Below are positions 29,601 through 37,528 of a DNA stretch of 61,975 nt, one piece after another. The translations under genes were made by a program, and so were the position numbers. Source of the DNA: Paracoccaceae bacterium (GTDB lineage Bacteria; Pseudomonadota; Alphaproteobacteria; Rhodobacterales; Rhodobacteraceae); the NCBI GenBank assembly GCA_947449875.1, contig CANFSY010000004.1, positions 1 through 61,975 of the forward strand, in the 5' to 3' direction. Numbering within the stretch: the first letter of the stretch is position 1; each line of letters opens with the position of its first letter. A model generated the notes under the pieces. It was not told the origin of the DNA. It saw only the letters and a program-made list of their open reading frames with translations, and ran no database searches.

Positions 29601-29698
29601 GGGGTTTGGCCTATACCACGGCCGCTCCGGCCACATGGGGATGGACGGCGGCCGAACTTTTCGCAGGCTATCCCATCGCGGTCTGGCTGATGGTGTGA
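26618..29698 (+). CDS. DUF2793 / right-handed beta-helix / tail-fibre-like protein
   Basis: 1026 residues, modular. Residues 8-100 are DUF2793 (LIEPAQAQKHVTHNEAL, then TGDWQDEDGMVAVYSGLYWDFY), a domain of phage and gene-transfer-agent tail fibres in Rhodobacterales. A NGDIWYNATANRLR module at about 230 recurs near 830 as NGSIWYNAATAQMK. Residues 337-690 start with WGADGTGTTNAIPAV and FLPAGTYLW, the entry of pectate-lyase-3/tailspike beta-helices. From about 700 there are tail-fibre shaft motifs (WSGVTGKPTTLTGYGITDAL). No signal peptide. The ATG at 26618 has GGAGG 6 bases upstream. It stands alone: no capsid or tail genes are near, but polysaccharide genes follow. A receptor-binding or polysaccharide-degrading spike is inferred. 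Confidence 0.8.
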   Translation: MSSTTALQLLPLIEPAQAQKHVTHNEALAVLDVLVQTTATNRTLTAPPTAPLTGACYIVAQGATGDWQDEDGMVAVYSGLYWDFYQPKTGWRVWVEDEATEAVFDGAGWTTSATRTERVAALGISADADGTNRLTVSSPAVLLTHAGGGHQLKVNKARSSDTASVVFQSAFSGRAEMGIVGSDDFVLKVSADGTTFLTGLTVEAATGRVLVSRGINLVTGAGEPANPQNGDIWYNATANRLRTRQGGQTVDLFDPAVTAFGRSLIDDADAAAARTTLERQDFATRAAFVTWAAGRSPAVGLVMRAANARYRYAGTGTAIADLPGWVPFGTASAWHWGADGTGTTNAIPAVSAMLDYVDSLGGGVAFLPAGTYLWTGELYKSGLNNVILEGEGNATKLLRRTNRTAAAIKFFLGANNRIRNLMMDCDGYSGIGIFLADQYSGVENVEVINCPDRPFALRGGGNASWGLDSQGRTSDDAGFTIASFFPVGCYLDNCRVTRAGNTAFSQKQMPHSRIQRCVARTVYSEGITIDKCDYSLVMGNTLLDVARTDTNQWPDRDAGTGFLAAGGGGVGGVGIDGSTGARFVKNTIIGVNTNLTLNNRNRAAIHFVNNIQASNGCEVEGNYISDAKAGVWLKGTASGAIAPSFRTILIGNVFDTMGTAAGTGIAQYGAVWIDAGCTDNVIANNTQIGGTPLITGSASANAVDQMAATTIKGNATGAQALGQDLTGAQVTAMLPTFTSTAKGAAPASGGGTSTYLRADGTWSGVTAISAPWSGVTGKPTTLTGYGITDALGLDTAQTVTGAKTFAAPIALNGLTADPVSPANGSIWYNAATAQMKAQVAGAAKVVQTGQDLPWLTPALGEYMAPTLSSNGANGTYVQPTNEIRLFAFTARADTPIRGLAVVVTAGAAGAVAKCVVYDCDANGRPNALLVETVDVDCSTTGTKTAPVTLTLRRGQTYWLGSRHNGTATVSVWPASATPDINGGSASPTPRKSLARGLAYTTAAPATWGWTAAELFAGYPIAVWLMV

Positions 29699-29839
29699 CG
29701 GGCGTGTATAATGGAAGTGGGGCGGGCCATGTCCGCCTTTGGCGCTTGCCCGCCGTTTCCGGTTTGACACAGGCGCATTTGCTTTCTAGAGGTCTTAAAC
29801 ATAACTTATGGCAGGCATAGTCCTGAAACGGGCATAACC

Positions 29840-31159
29840 ATGAAAATAGCAATGATCGGGACCGGCTATGTGGGCCTTGTCTCTGGCGTGTGTTTTTCAG
29901 ACTTCGGTCACGATGTTGTCTGTGTCGACAAAAACGCCGATAAAATCGCACGCCTTCAAGCCGGAGAAGTGCCGATCTTTGAGCCGGGCTTGGCCGATCT
30001 GATGGCCAAGAACGTGCAGGCGGGCCGGCTGTCCTTTACGCTGGATCTGGCGCAGGCCGTGGCGGGCGCGGATGCCGTCTTTATCGCGGTGGGCACGCCC
30101 GCGCGGCGCGGAGATGGTCATGCCGATCTGACCTATGTGATGGCCGCCGCCGCCGAACTGGGGGCGGCGCTCACTGGCTATACGGTGGTTGTCACCAAAT
30201 CCACCGTGCCCGTTGGCACCAACCGCAAAGTGGCCGAGGCCGTGCGCGCCGCCAACCCGCAAGCCCAGTTCGATGTCGCCTCGAACCCCGAATTCCTGCG
30301 CGAGGGGGCGGCGATCGACGATTTCATGCACCCCGACCGCGTGGTCGTGGGGGTTGAAACCGACGCCGCCCGCAAAGTCTTGGCCGATGTCTATCGCCCG
30401 TTGTTCCTGCGCGACTTTCCGGTGGTCTTCACTGGTCTGGAAAGTGCCGAGATGATCAAATACGCCGCCAACGCCTTCTTGGCGACCAAGATCACCTTCA
30501 TCAACGAAATCGCTGCGCTGTGCGAAAAAGTCGGGGCGGATGTTAAGGATGTATCCAAGGGCATGGGGCTTGACGGGCGGATCGGCAACAAGTTCTTGCA
30601 CGCAGGCCCGGGCTATGGCGGCAGCTGTTTTCCCAAAGATACCAAAGCCTTGGCCCGTATCGGCCAAGAACACGCCGTGCCGATGCAGATCACCGAAACC
30701 GTGATCAAGGTCAACGAGGAAATCAAGCGCCGGATGCTGGATAAGATCGTCAACCTGTGTGACGGCAGCTTGAACGGCAAAACAATCGCCGTTCTGGGGG
30801 TAACCTTCAAACCCAACACCGACGACATGCGCGATGCCCCCAGCCTGACCATCATTCCCGCCCTGATTGGCGCAGGCGCCAAAGTGCGCGTGGCCGACCC
30901 GCAAGGCCGGCACGAGGGGGAGGGCCTTTTGCCCGGCGTGGTCTGGTGCGACAATGCCTATCAAGCAACCCAAGCCGCCGATGCGGTGGTGATCTTGACC
31001 GAGTGGAACGAGTTTCGCGCCCTTGATCTGGGGCGGATGGCCGCCAGCATGGCCACCCCGCGCATGGCCGACTTGCGCAACATTTACGCCGCCCAAGCCG
31101 TGCATCAGGCGGGGTTCGAGCGTTACGAAAGCGTTGGCCGCCAAGCTTTGACGGTCTAG
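29840..31159 (+). CDS. ugd: UDP-glucose 6-dehydrogenase
   Basis: 439 residues. It oxidises UDP-glucose to UDP-glucuronate for surface polysaccharide synthesis. N-terminal NAD-binding MKIAMIGTGYVGLVSGVCF, VTKSTVPVGTNR, NPEFLREGAAIDDFMHPDR, and the catalytic Cys in GPGYGGSCFPKDTKAL are all visible, as is the central VTFKPNTDDMRDAPS segment. Its stop overlaps the convergent kpsM by 4 bp. It lies at the head of a capsule/EPS region. Confidence 0.95.
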   Translation: MKIAMIGTGYVGLVSGVCFSDFGHDVVCVDKNADKIARLQAGEVPIFEPGLADLMAKNVQAGRLSFTLDLAQAVAGADAVFIAVGTPARRGDGHADLTYVMAAAAELGAALTGYTVVVTKSTVPVGTNRKVAEAVRAANPQAQFDVASNPEFLREGAAIDDFMHPDRVVVGVETDAARKVLADVYRPLFLRDFPVVFTGLESAEMIKYAANAFLATKITFINEIAALCEKVGADVKDVSKGMGLDGRIGNKFLHAGPGYGGSCFPKDTKALARIGQEHAVPMQITETVIKVNEEIKRRMLDKIVNLCDGSLNGKTIAVLGVTFKPNTDDMRDAPSLTIIPALIGAGAKVRVADPQGRHEGEGLLPGVVWCDNAYQATQAADAVVILTEWNEFRALDLGRMAASMATPRMADLRNIYAAQAVHQAGFERYESVGRQALTV

Positions 31160-31986
31160 ATGTCAAGCACGTCGAAGATATAGCGATACAGGCCCACCAA
31201 GCCCAAAGCAAAGCAAATGGCGGCCAGCAAAATCACATAGGCCGGAGAGACCCATGCAATCTCGTAACCGGGATAAAAGGCATGGCGCATCTGTGCGACG
31301 ATATGGGCGACGGGGTTCCATTTCAGGATGTTAAAGATCCGCTGGGGCATATCTTCGATGTGAAACATCACCCCCGAGATCAGCACCAAAGGCCCCGTCA
31401 CCACCCCCCACGCGCTTTCGTAAACACTCGACGCGGGAAACAGCACCGAATTCAGCGTACCAATGCCAAGGCCCAAGGCCATCGCCATGCCCAACCCCGC
31501 CAACAGCGCGCCCATATCAGGCCGCAGGTGCAGGTCGTAATAAACGTCCAGCGCAAACACCATAATGATCAAAATGCAAATGTCGGTCAGGGCGCTTAAC
31601 AGGCACCTCGCCGCGATCAGGTCAACCACGGTGACCGAGGGGAACCCCAGCAAATTGCGCGAATACCGCATCGAGGTTGCCACCTTGCGGCTGATCGAGG
31701 AATACAGGTGATAGGGCACAACGCCCGTGACGTAATACAACGGAAAATTCGACCCCAAACGCGGCGTCATATGCAGCAGCGAGAAGACCAGCGACAAGAT
31801 CGCAATCGACGCCACCGGTTCGATCAGGTTCCACAAAAACCCCATCGACGCGCGGCTGTCCCGCGACCCCGTCTCGCGCAAGATCAGTGCAACAACCACA
31901 CGGGCCATCCGAAACCGCGGCGGTTTGGGGCGTTGGGGGTGGGCGAGGGGTGCAGGGCGCGGGAAATCGGGCCGGATTACAGACAT
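31156..31986 (-). CDS. kpsM: capsule polysaccharide ABC-exporter permease KpsM-like
   Basis: 276 residues, ABC-2 type permease with about six hydrophobic segments after a Pro-rich 30-residue N-terminus. The pattern ILRETGSRDSRASMGFLWNLIEPVASI followed by SNFPLYYVTGVVPYH and the C-terminal NPVAHIVAQMRHAFYPGYE is typical of KpsM/BexB capsule exporters. The start at 31986 has TTAGGAAAA just upstream. It is on the opposite strand from kpsE-kpsT, with 141 bp between the divergent starts, instead of beside kpsT as in most capsule loci. Confidence 0.88.
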   Translation of the reverse strand: MSVIRPDFPRPAPLAHPQRPKPPRFRMARVVVALILRETGSRDSRASMGFLWNLIEPVASIAILSLVFSLLHMTPRLGSNFPLYYVTGVVPYHLYSSISRKVATSMRYSRNLLGFPSVTVVDLIAARCLLSALTDICILIIMVFALDVYYDLHLRPDMGALLAGLGMAMALGLGIGTLNSVLFPASSVYESAWGVVTGPLVLISGVMFHIEDMPQRIFNILKWNPVAHIVAQMRHAFYPGYEIAWVSPAYVILLAAICFALGLVGLYRYIFDVLDI

Positions 31987-32127
31987 TTTTCCTAATCTTT
32001 CGACATAACATTGGGGCGAATGGCCGTGGCGCGGTGACTCTGCGCTTGCGGGTCGGGGGAGACTTGACATATCTTTAGCAAACACTTTTGGCTTACGCAA
32101 ATCCTTGCGTTTATTTGGAACACGCCA

Positions 32128-33471
32128 TTGCCTCTACCGCCCCATCCCCCGGGTATCGGCCCCGCTGACCCGACTGATATGCCCCCCGCTGAGCAGCCTG
32201 TTCGGCCAAAGCCGCCGGGGTTGCAAGGCAACCCGGCCAACGCAATCGCTCGGCAAAAAGCCATGATGGCGCAGCAGCGGCGCGCGGCCAATCTTGGCAT
32301 GCCACTGGCAGGGCCGAACCCAGCGACGGTGGCGGCGGTGTATAAGCCGGGCCCCGCAGCGCAAAAGGCGATGATGCGCCCGCGCCATTGGTGGCTTTTG
32401 GCCTTGTTCATTCTGACGGTCGTTGTGCCAACGGCGGGATATGGCTGGTATCTGTTCACCGCCGCCGCCGACCAGTACGAAAGCGATGCAGGCTTTAGCA
32501 GCCGAACCGAAACCTCCCCCTCTGCCTTTGACTTTCTGGGTATGATTGCGGGTGGGTCCAGTTCTTCGTCGTCGGATATGGACATTGTGTTCCAGTTCAT
32601 CCGCAGTCAGGAATTGATGATGCGGGTCGACGCAACGCTGAACTTGCGCGCCATATTTTCCAAACCGGTCCAAGACCCGCTGATGCGCTTTGACCCTGCC
32701 GGATCGAACGAAGATCTGTTGACCTATTGGCAAAGCATGGTGGTGCCGAACTTTGACAGATCCAGCGGGCTGATGACCCTGACCGTTTGGGCCTTTGATC
32801 CCAAAGACGCGCAAAACATCGCGACTCAGGTTCTGGCGCAGTCCACAGCCATGATCAATGAACTGTCAAAGACAGCACAGGCCGACACCACCCGCTATAG
32901 CAAAGAAAGCCTTGCGAAGTCTGAAAATCGCATGGCAACAGCCCAGCAGGCGCTGACCAATTTTCGGGTCGCCAACGGCATTCTTGATCCGGCGCAACAA
33001 GTGTCTGGCACGGCGCAGGTGGTCAATACACTGGTCCAACAACTGGCATCCGCGCAGATTGATCTGGATATGCTGTCAGGCACGGTGCCTGCCAGTGATC
33101 CGCGCTTGGGCCAATTGAACCGGCGAATCGGCGTGATTCAAGGCCGGATGGCGGCAGAACAGGCCAAGGTCGGCGGCCTGTCCGACCCCGGGGCGCCCAA
33201 CTATGCCCAGCTTGTGACCGATTACCAAAACCTTATGATGGAACAGGATTTCGCGCAAAAAGCCTATCTGACCGCTTTGGCTGCCTATGATCAGGCGGTC
33301 AGTCAGGCGCAACACCAAACCCGCTATCTGGCGACCTATCTGCAACCCACTTTGGCCCAAACCTCGACCGCCCCGCAACGGGTGCTGCGCACGCTCTTGG
33401 CCGCCTTGGTGGGCCTGCTGACGTGGTCGATCGGGGCGATGATCTACTATGCGCTGCGCGACCGGCGCTAG
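32128..33471 (+). CDS. kpsE: capsule polysaccharide export inner-membrane protein KpsE-like
   Basis: 447 residues, polysaccharide co-polymerase type 3. A Pro-rich cytoplasmic N-terminus (about 80 residues) is followed by TM1 (HWWLLALFILTVVVPTAGYGWYLF), a periplasmic domain with YESDAGFSSR and long coiled-coil segments (residues about 230-400), and TM2 near the C-terminus (LLAALVGLLTWSIGAMIYYAL). The start is the TTG at 32128 (GGAA 7 bases upstream); an ATG at 32179 is the alternative. It works with KpsM/KpsT to span the periplasm. It is followed 14 bp later by kpsT. Confidence 0.85.
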   Translation: MPLPPHPPGIGPADPTDMPPAEQPVRPKPPGLQGNPANAIARQKAMMAQQRRAANLGMPLAGPNPATVAAVYKPGPAAQKAMMRPRHWWLLALFILTVVVPTAGYGWYLFTAAADQYESDAGFSSRTETSPSAFDFLGMIAGGSSSSSSDMDIVFQFIRSQELMMRVDATLNLRAIFSKPVQDPLMRFDPAGSNEDLLTYWQSMVVPNFDRSSGLMTLTVWAFDPKDAQNIATQVLAQSTAMINELSKTAQADTTRYSKESLAKSENRMATAQQALTNFRVANGILDPAQQVSGTAQVVNTLVQQLASAQIDLDMLSGTVPASDPRLGQLNRRIGVIQGRMAAEQAKVGGLSDPGAPNYAQLVTDYQNLMMEQDFAQKAYLTALAAYDQAVSQAQHQTRYLATYLQPTLAQTSTAPQRVLRTLLAALVGLLTWSIGAMIYYALRDRR

Positions 33472-33485
33472 GTTCGGGGGCGCGG

Positions 33486-34166
33486 ATGATCCGGCTTGAC
33501 GGTGTTACCAAAGCCTATCGCTACCGCGGGGTTCCAAAGTACATCGCTCGCGATGTCAGCGCTGTCATCCCCAAAGGGGCCAAGCTGGCGCTGATGGGCC
33601 GCAACGGGGCGGGAAAGTCGACGCTGATGTCGATGATCGCCGGCAATCTCAACCCCGACCGTGGGCGCATCACGGTGCAAGGGGCGATCTCTTGGCCCAT
33701 CGGGATTACCGGCACGGTTCAGCCCGATCTGACGGGCATCCAAAACGTACGCTTTCTTGCGCGTATCTACGGCGTCGATACAGACGAGCTGGTTGATTTC
33801 GTGGGGTCGTTCGCCGATTTGGGCCTGAACTACGCCGAACCGGTGCGCACCTATTCGACAGGCATGCGCGGTCGGTTGCAGTTTGGCATGGCGATGGGCA
33901 TCCGATTTGATACGTATCTGATCGACGAGGTGACCTCAGCCGGAGACGCCTCGTTTCGCAAGAAAAGCCAGCGGTTGTTCGAGGATCGTCTGGCCCATGC
34001 CGGCGTGATCTTTATCTCGCACGCCGACGCCCAGCTGCGCGACATCTGCACCTCGGCCGCCGTGCTAGAGGCGGGGACGATCACTTTCTTTGACGATGTG
34101 GATGTGGCTTTGGTGCAGCACCGGCGAAACATGCAACTTCACAAGCCCGCACCGCCAGCCCCTTAG
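33486..34166 (+). CDS. kpsT: capsule polysaccharide ABC-exporter ATPase KpsT-like
   Basis: 226 residues. Walker A GRNGAGKST at 38-46, Walker B YLIDEVTSAGD, H-loop FISHADAQ. The ABC signature reads TYSTGMRGRL instead of LSGGQ, a known feature of KpsT/BexA-type exporters. It energises export of capsular polysaccharide with KpsM. The start at 33486 is 14 bp after kpsE, so they form one unit, while the permease is divergently transcribed. Confidence 0.9.
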   Translation: MIRLDGVTKAYRYRGVPKYIARDVSAVIPKGAKLALMGRNGAGKSTLMSMIAGNLNPDRGRITVQGAISWPIGITGTVQPDLTGIQNVRFLARIYGVDTDELVDFVGSFADLGLNYAEPVRTYSTGMRGRLQFGMAMGIRFDTYLIDEVTSAGDASFRKKSQRLFEDRLAHAGVIFISHADAQLRDICTSAAVLEAGTITFFDDVDVALVQHRRNMQLHKPAPPAP

Positions 34167-34255
34167 CCGCGGCAGATGGCGCTAGGTCACAGACGAGCCC
34201 TTGCCATCTGCACACCAAACGCGCTTTTCTACAGCGGTTTCAATCGGGGGATCAC

Positions 34256-35236
34256 ATGCATATTCTTGTCACCGGCGGGGCCGGATATATCGGATCGCAT
34301 GCCTGCAAAGCCCTTGCAGCAGCAGGTTTTGTGCCGGTGGCCTACGATAACCTGTCAACCGGCTGGGCAGATGCCGTGCGCTTTGGTCCCTTGGTGCAGG
34401 GCGACCTGATGGACCGCGCAGCCCTGGACGACGCCTTTGCCCGCTATCAGCCCGTGGCCGTGATGCATTTCGCCGCCCTGTCGCTGGTGGGCGAATCGAT
34501 GCGCGATCCGGCGAAATATTGGCGCACCAATGTCAACGGATCGCTCAACCTGATCGAGGCGAGTGTCGCGGCGGGGGTCAAGACGTTCGTCTTTTCCTCG
34601 ACCTGCGCCACTTACGGCGATCAAGACGGTGTCACACTTGATGAAAACACCCCCCAGATGCCGATCAACGCTTACGGCGGATCGAAACTGGCCATCGAAC
34701 TGATGCTGCACGATTTTAAAAAAAGCCACGGTTTGAACAGTGTGATCTTTCGCTATTTCAACGTGGCGGGCGCTGATCCGGACGGCGACGTGGGCGAGCA
34801 GCACCAGCCCGAAACCCACCTGATCCCGCTGATGCTGGATGCCATAGACGGCAAACGCCCTGCGCTGACGGTCTTTGGCGAGGATTACCCCACGCCCGAC
34901 GGCACCTGCGTGCGCGATTACGTTCATGTCTGCGATCTGGTCGACGCCCATGTGCTGGGCCTGCGCTGGCTGCAAGCGGGCAAGGGCAGCCGCGTGTTCT
35001 GCCTTGGCTCTGGCCAAGGCTTTTCCGTGCGCGAGGTGATCGAGGCGAGCCGCGCCGTGACCAACCGCGATGTGCCCATCGTACAAGGCCCGCGCCGCGC
35101 GGGCGATGCCACGTCCCTTGTGTGCGGATCAACGCGCGCGGTTGGTGAGTTGGGCTGGAAACCGTCACGCTCGACCCTGACCCAAATGATCACCGACGCT
35201 TTGCGGTGGAGCAGGCACCCCCCCTTCGCGAAATAG
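34256..35236 (+). CDS. galE: UDP-glucose 4-epimerase
   Basis: 326 residues, extended short-chain dehydrogenase fold. The N-terminal VTGGAGYIGSHACKALAAAG is the dinucleotide-binding motif, SSTCATYG holds the catalytic Ser/Thr and YGGSKLAIE the catalytic Tyr and Lys. TPDGTCVRDYVHVCDLVDAHV is the typical GalE stretch. It interconverts UDP-glucose and UDP-galactose, and with ugd supplies sugar nucleotides for the polysaccharide exported by the kps genes. It is followed by a hairpin serving both this gene and the convergent amidase gene. Confidence 0.95.
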   Translation: MHILVTGGAGYIGSHACKALAAAGFVPVAYDNLSTGWADAVRFGPLVQGDLMDRAALDDAFARYQPVAVMHFAALSLVGESMRDPAKYWRTNVNGSLNLIEASVAAGVKTFVFSSTCATYGDQDGVTLDENTPQMPINAYGGSKLAIELMLHDFKKSHGLNSVIFRYFNVAGADPDGDVGEQHQPETHLIPLMLDAIDGKRPALTVFGEDYPTPDGTCVRDYVHVCDLVDAHVLGLRWLQAGKGSRVFCLGSGQGFSVREVIEASRAVTNRDVPIVQGPRRAGDATSLVCGSTRAVGELGWKPSRSTLTQMITDALRWSRHPPFAK

Positions 35237-35244
35237 ACGCAGCT

Positions 35245-35296
35245 GAATTTTCGCAGAAAATTCGTTACCCCCCAGTCGAATTTTCTGCGAAAATTC
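35245..35296. terminator. 20-bp inverted repeat between convergent galE and an amidase gene
   Basis: Arms of 20 bp at 35245-35264 and 35277-35296 are perfect reverse complements (core GAATTTTCGCAGAAAATTC). Each arm is itself nearly palindromic, so three folds are possible. The spacer is 12 bases. Its site between two convergent stops suits a bidirectional terminator; the T4/A4 runs lie inside the arms. Confidence 0.75.
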
Positions 35297-35316
35297 TCAG
35301 CCTACACCCGCCGCCG

Positions 35317-36087
35317 TCAGATAATCCGAAAATCGTGCGCCTGCGTTGATAGCCGTGTGGCATCAAAGTCAAAGGGCACATCCGCCACCAGCAAGGTCGG
35401 GCCAGAACCCGCTTGGGCGACAACCTCGCCGTAAGGATTGGCGATCACCGACAGGCCGAAATAATCGCAATCACCTTCCACTCCGCAGTAATTGGCATAG
35501 GCGATGGTCAGGCCATGGTTGGCTGCATGGGCCGGAACAGTGACCTTCGAGACGTAATTATACGGCACAGGGCAAGCTGTCGGGCACAAAATAAGCTTAA
35601 CCCCCTGCGCGGCCAGCGCCGCGATATGAGGGGCAAATTCAATATCATAGCAGATCAACAGCGCCGTCTTTACTCCGCCCAGATCAAACGTCGCATAGGC
35701 ATCGCCGGGCACAAACAGCCGCTTTTCGCGCGGCCCGAACAGCTGTATTTTGCGGTAATGCGCGACCTCAACGCCCTCGGCACTAAAGGCCACGGCTGAA
35801 TTATAGCGCGCCGCGCCATCGCGTTCGGCGTAGCCCACGACGACACCGCAGCCCGCCGCCATCGCCATTGCCGACAGGCGGGCATGCCATTCTCCACCGC
35901 GCTCTTGCGCCAGATCGGTGACGCTGTCTTGATTGTAACCGGGCAGGTACAATTCCGGCGCTACCAGCATCTTGGCCCCCATCGCCCCCGCCGCGCGCAT
36001 GGCTTGGCCAAGGCTCGCAAAAGCCAACTTTATGTCGCAACAAGGAGAGGGGCCCTGCCACAGGGCGATGCGGTATGTGTTTTCCAT
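35317..36087 (-). CDS. carbon-nitrogen hydrolase (nitrilase superfamily amidase)
   Basis: 256 residues. The Glu-Lys-Cys triad is visible: Glu45 (VAPELYLPGYN), Lys113 (YRKIQLFGP) and Cys146 (LLICYDIEF). The lack of a signal peptide and the length fit a cytoplasmic amidase (substrates in this family include small amides, carbamoyl compounds and deaminated glutathione) rather than a true nitrilase. No neighbouring gene identifies its substrate. Starts at MENTYRIALWQG; an upstream start is not seen. Confidence 0.85.
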   Translation of the reverse strand: MENTYRIALWQGPSPCCDIKLAFASLGQAMRAAGAMGAKMLVAPELYLPGYNQDSVTDLAQERGGEWHARLSAMAMAAGCGVVVGYAERDGAARYNSAVAFSAEGVEVAHYRKIQLFGPREKRLFVPGDAYATFDLGGVKTALLICYDIEFAPHIAALAAQGVKLILCPTACPVPYNYVSKVTVPAHAANHGLTIAYANYCGVEGDCDYFGLSVIANPYGEVVAQAGSGPTLLVADVPFDFDATRLSTQAHDFRII

Positions 36088-36194
36088 AGCTTAATGAACC
36101 AGACCGCCTCTGTATATGCAAGCCAAGCATTCAGTGATTTACACCGCCGCCCGCCTGACCGAAACTGTCGCCACATTTGACACAAAGGCCCCCC

Positions 36195-37397
36195 ATGACC
36201 GAGGTTTTCATCTGCGACTATATCCGCACCCCCATCGGGCGGTTTGGCGGGGCGCTGTCATCTGTGCGCAGCGATGATCTGGCGGCACTGCCCATCAAAG
36301 CGTTGATGGCGCGGCACGTGGGGCTTGACTGGCAGGCGGTGGACGAAGTGATCCTTGGCTGCGCCAATCAGGCTGGCGAAGACAACCGCAACGTGGCCCG
36401 CATGGCGGCTTTGCTGGCGGGCCTGCCGGTGTCAGTGCCCGGCACCACGGTCAACCGCCTGTGCGGGTCGGGGATGGACGCCGTGCTGATCGCCGCGCGC
36501 CAGATCACGGCGGGCGAGGCGGATTTGATCATCGCAGGCGGCGTGGAAAGCATGTCGCGCGCGCCCTTTGTGATGCCCAAAGCTGAAACCGCCTTTTCGC
36601 GTTCGGCCGAGATTTTTGACACCACCATCGGCTGGCGCTTCATCAACCCCGTGATGCGGGCCGCCTTTGGCACCGATTCGATGCCTGAAACGGCCGAGAA
36701 TGTGGCCGAAGACCACGCCATTTCCCGCGCCGATCAAGACGTTTTCGCGCTGCTTAGCCAGACCAAGGCCGCCGCCGCCCAAGTCAATGGCCGCCTTGGC
36801 GCCGAAATCACCGCCGTCACCCTGCCCCAACGCAAGGGGCCTGCCCTGAATGTCACCCAAGACGAACACCCCCGCCCGACCACGATCGAGGCGCTGGCCC
36901 GTCTGGACACGCCCTTTCGCACCGGCGGCACGGTCACGGCGGGCAATGCTGCGGGCATCAATGACGGGGCGGCGGCGCTGATCCTTGCCTCGGCCTCTGC
37001 CGTCAAGCGCCATGGTCTGACCCCACTCGCGCGCGTGCTGGGCGGTGCCACGGCGGGCGTTGCCCCGCGCATTATGGGAATCGGCCCCGCCCCCGCCGCG
37101 CAAAAGTTGATGGCGCGGTTGGGGCTGGGCCAAGCCGATTTCGACGTGATCGAACTGAACGAGGCTTTTGCTTCGCAAGGCCTTGCCACCCTGCGCCTTT
37201 TGGGCATCCCGGACGACGACCCCCGCGTGAACCCCAACGGCGGGGCAATCGCCCTTGGCCACCCGCTGGGCATGACCGGCGCGCGCCTGTCAGGCACCGC
37301 CGCTTTGCAGCTTGCCACCACCCAATCGCGCCGCGCTTTGGCGATGATGTGCATTGGCGTGGGGCAGGGGATCGCTTTGGGTTTGGAGAGGGTGTGA
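36195..37397 (+). CDS. pcaF: 3-oxoadipyl-CoA thiolase (acetyl-CoA acyltransferase)
   Basis: 400 residues, the thiolase fold. Catalytic Cys90 in TTVNRLCGSGMDAV, the His in NPNGGAIALGHPLGMTGAR and the second Cys in MMCIGVGQGIAL are all present. The NRLCGSGMDA form and the overall match favour the PcaF/PaaJ group, which cleaves 3-oxoadipyl-CoA to succinyl-CoA and acetyl-CoA. No other beta-ketoadipate genes are near, so a more general acetyl-CoA acyltransferase role is possible. The start at 36195 has AAGG upstream. Confidence 0.85.
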   Translation: MTEVFICDYIRTPIGRFGGALSSVRSDDLAALPIKALMARHVGLDWQAVDEVILGCANQAGEDNRNVARMAALLAGLPVSVPGTTVNRLCGSGMDAVLIAARQITAGEADLIIAGGVESMSRAPFVMPKAETAFSRSAEIFDTTIGWRFINPVMRAAFGTDSMPETAENVAEDHAISRADQDVFALLSQTKAAAAQVNGRLGAEITAVTLPQRKGPALNVTQDEHPRPTTIEALARLDTPFRTGGTVTAGNAAGINDGAAALILASASAVKRHGLTPLARVLGGATAGVAPRIMGIGPAPAAQKLMARLGLGQADFDVIELNEAFASQGLATLRLLGIPDDDPRVNPNGGAIALGHPLGMTGARLSGTAALQLATTQSRRALAMMCIGVGQGIALGLERV

Positions 37398-37450
37398 TTT
37401 GGCCACGTAGGCTCGGAAATTTGCTGCAGCCTAACGCGAAAAGGCACGGC

Positions 37451-37478
37451 TTTCGAAAGTTTGACGAACTCTTCGAAA
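37451..37478. other. hairpin downstream of pcaF
   Basis: TTTCGAA (37451-37457) pairs with TTCGAAA (37472-37478), and inside it AGTT (37458-37461) pairs with AACT (37467-37470), giving 11 bp with one bulged C and a 5-base loop. There is no T-run. It could end the pcaF message or lie in the leader of the next gene. Confidence 0.45.
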
Positions 37479-37528
37479 TGTACTAGCGTTTGATCTATTG
37501 TGTCGGGCGCATTTTGGATACCGTGTTT

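Noticed and set aside
32064-32092. Promoter for kpsE from TTGACA at 32064-32069
   Set aside because: The -35-like hexamer is good, but no acceptable -10 is found at 16-18 bases, so it is not listed as a feature.
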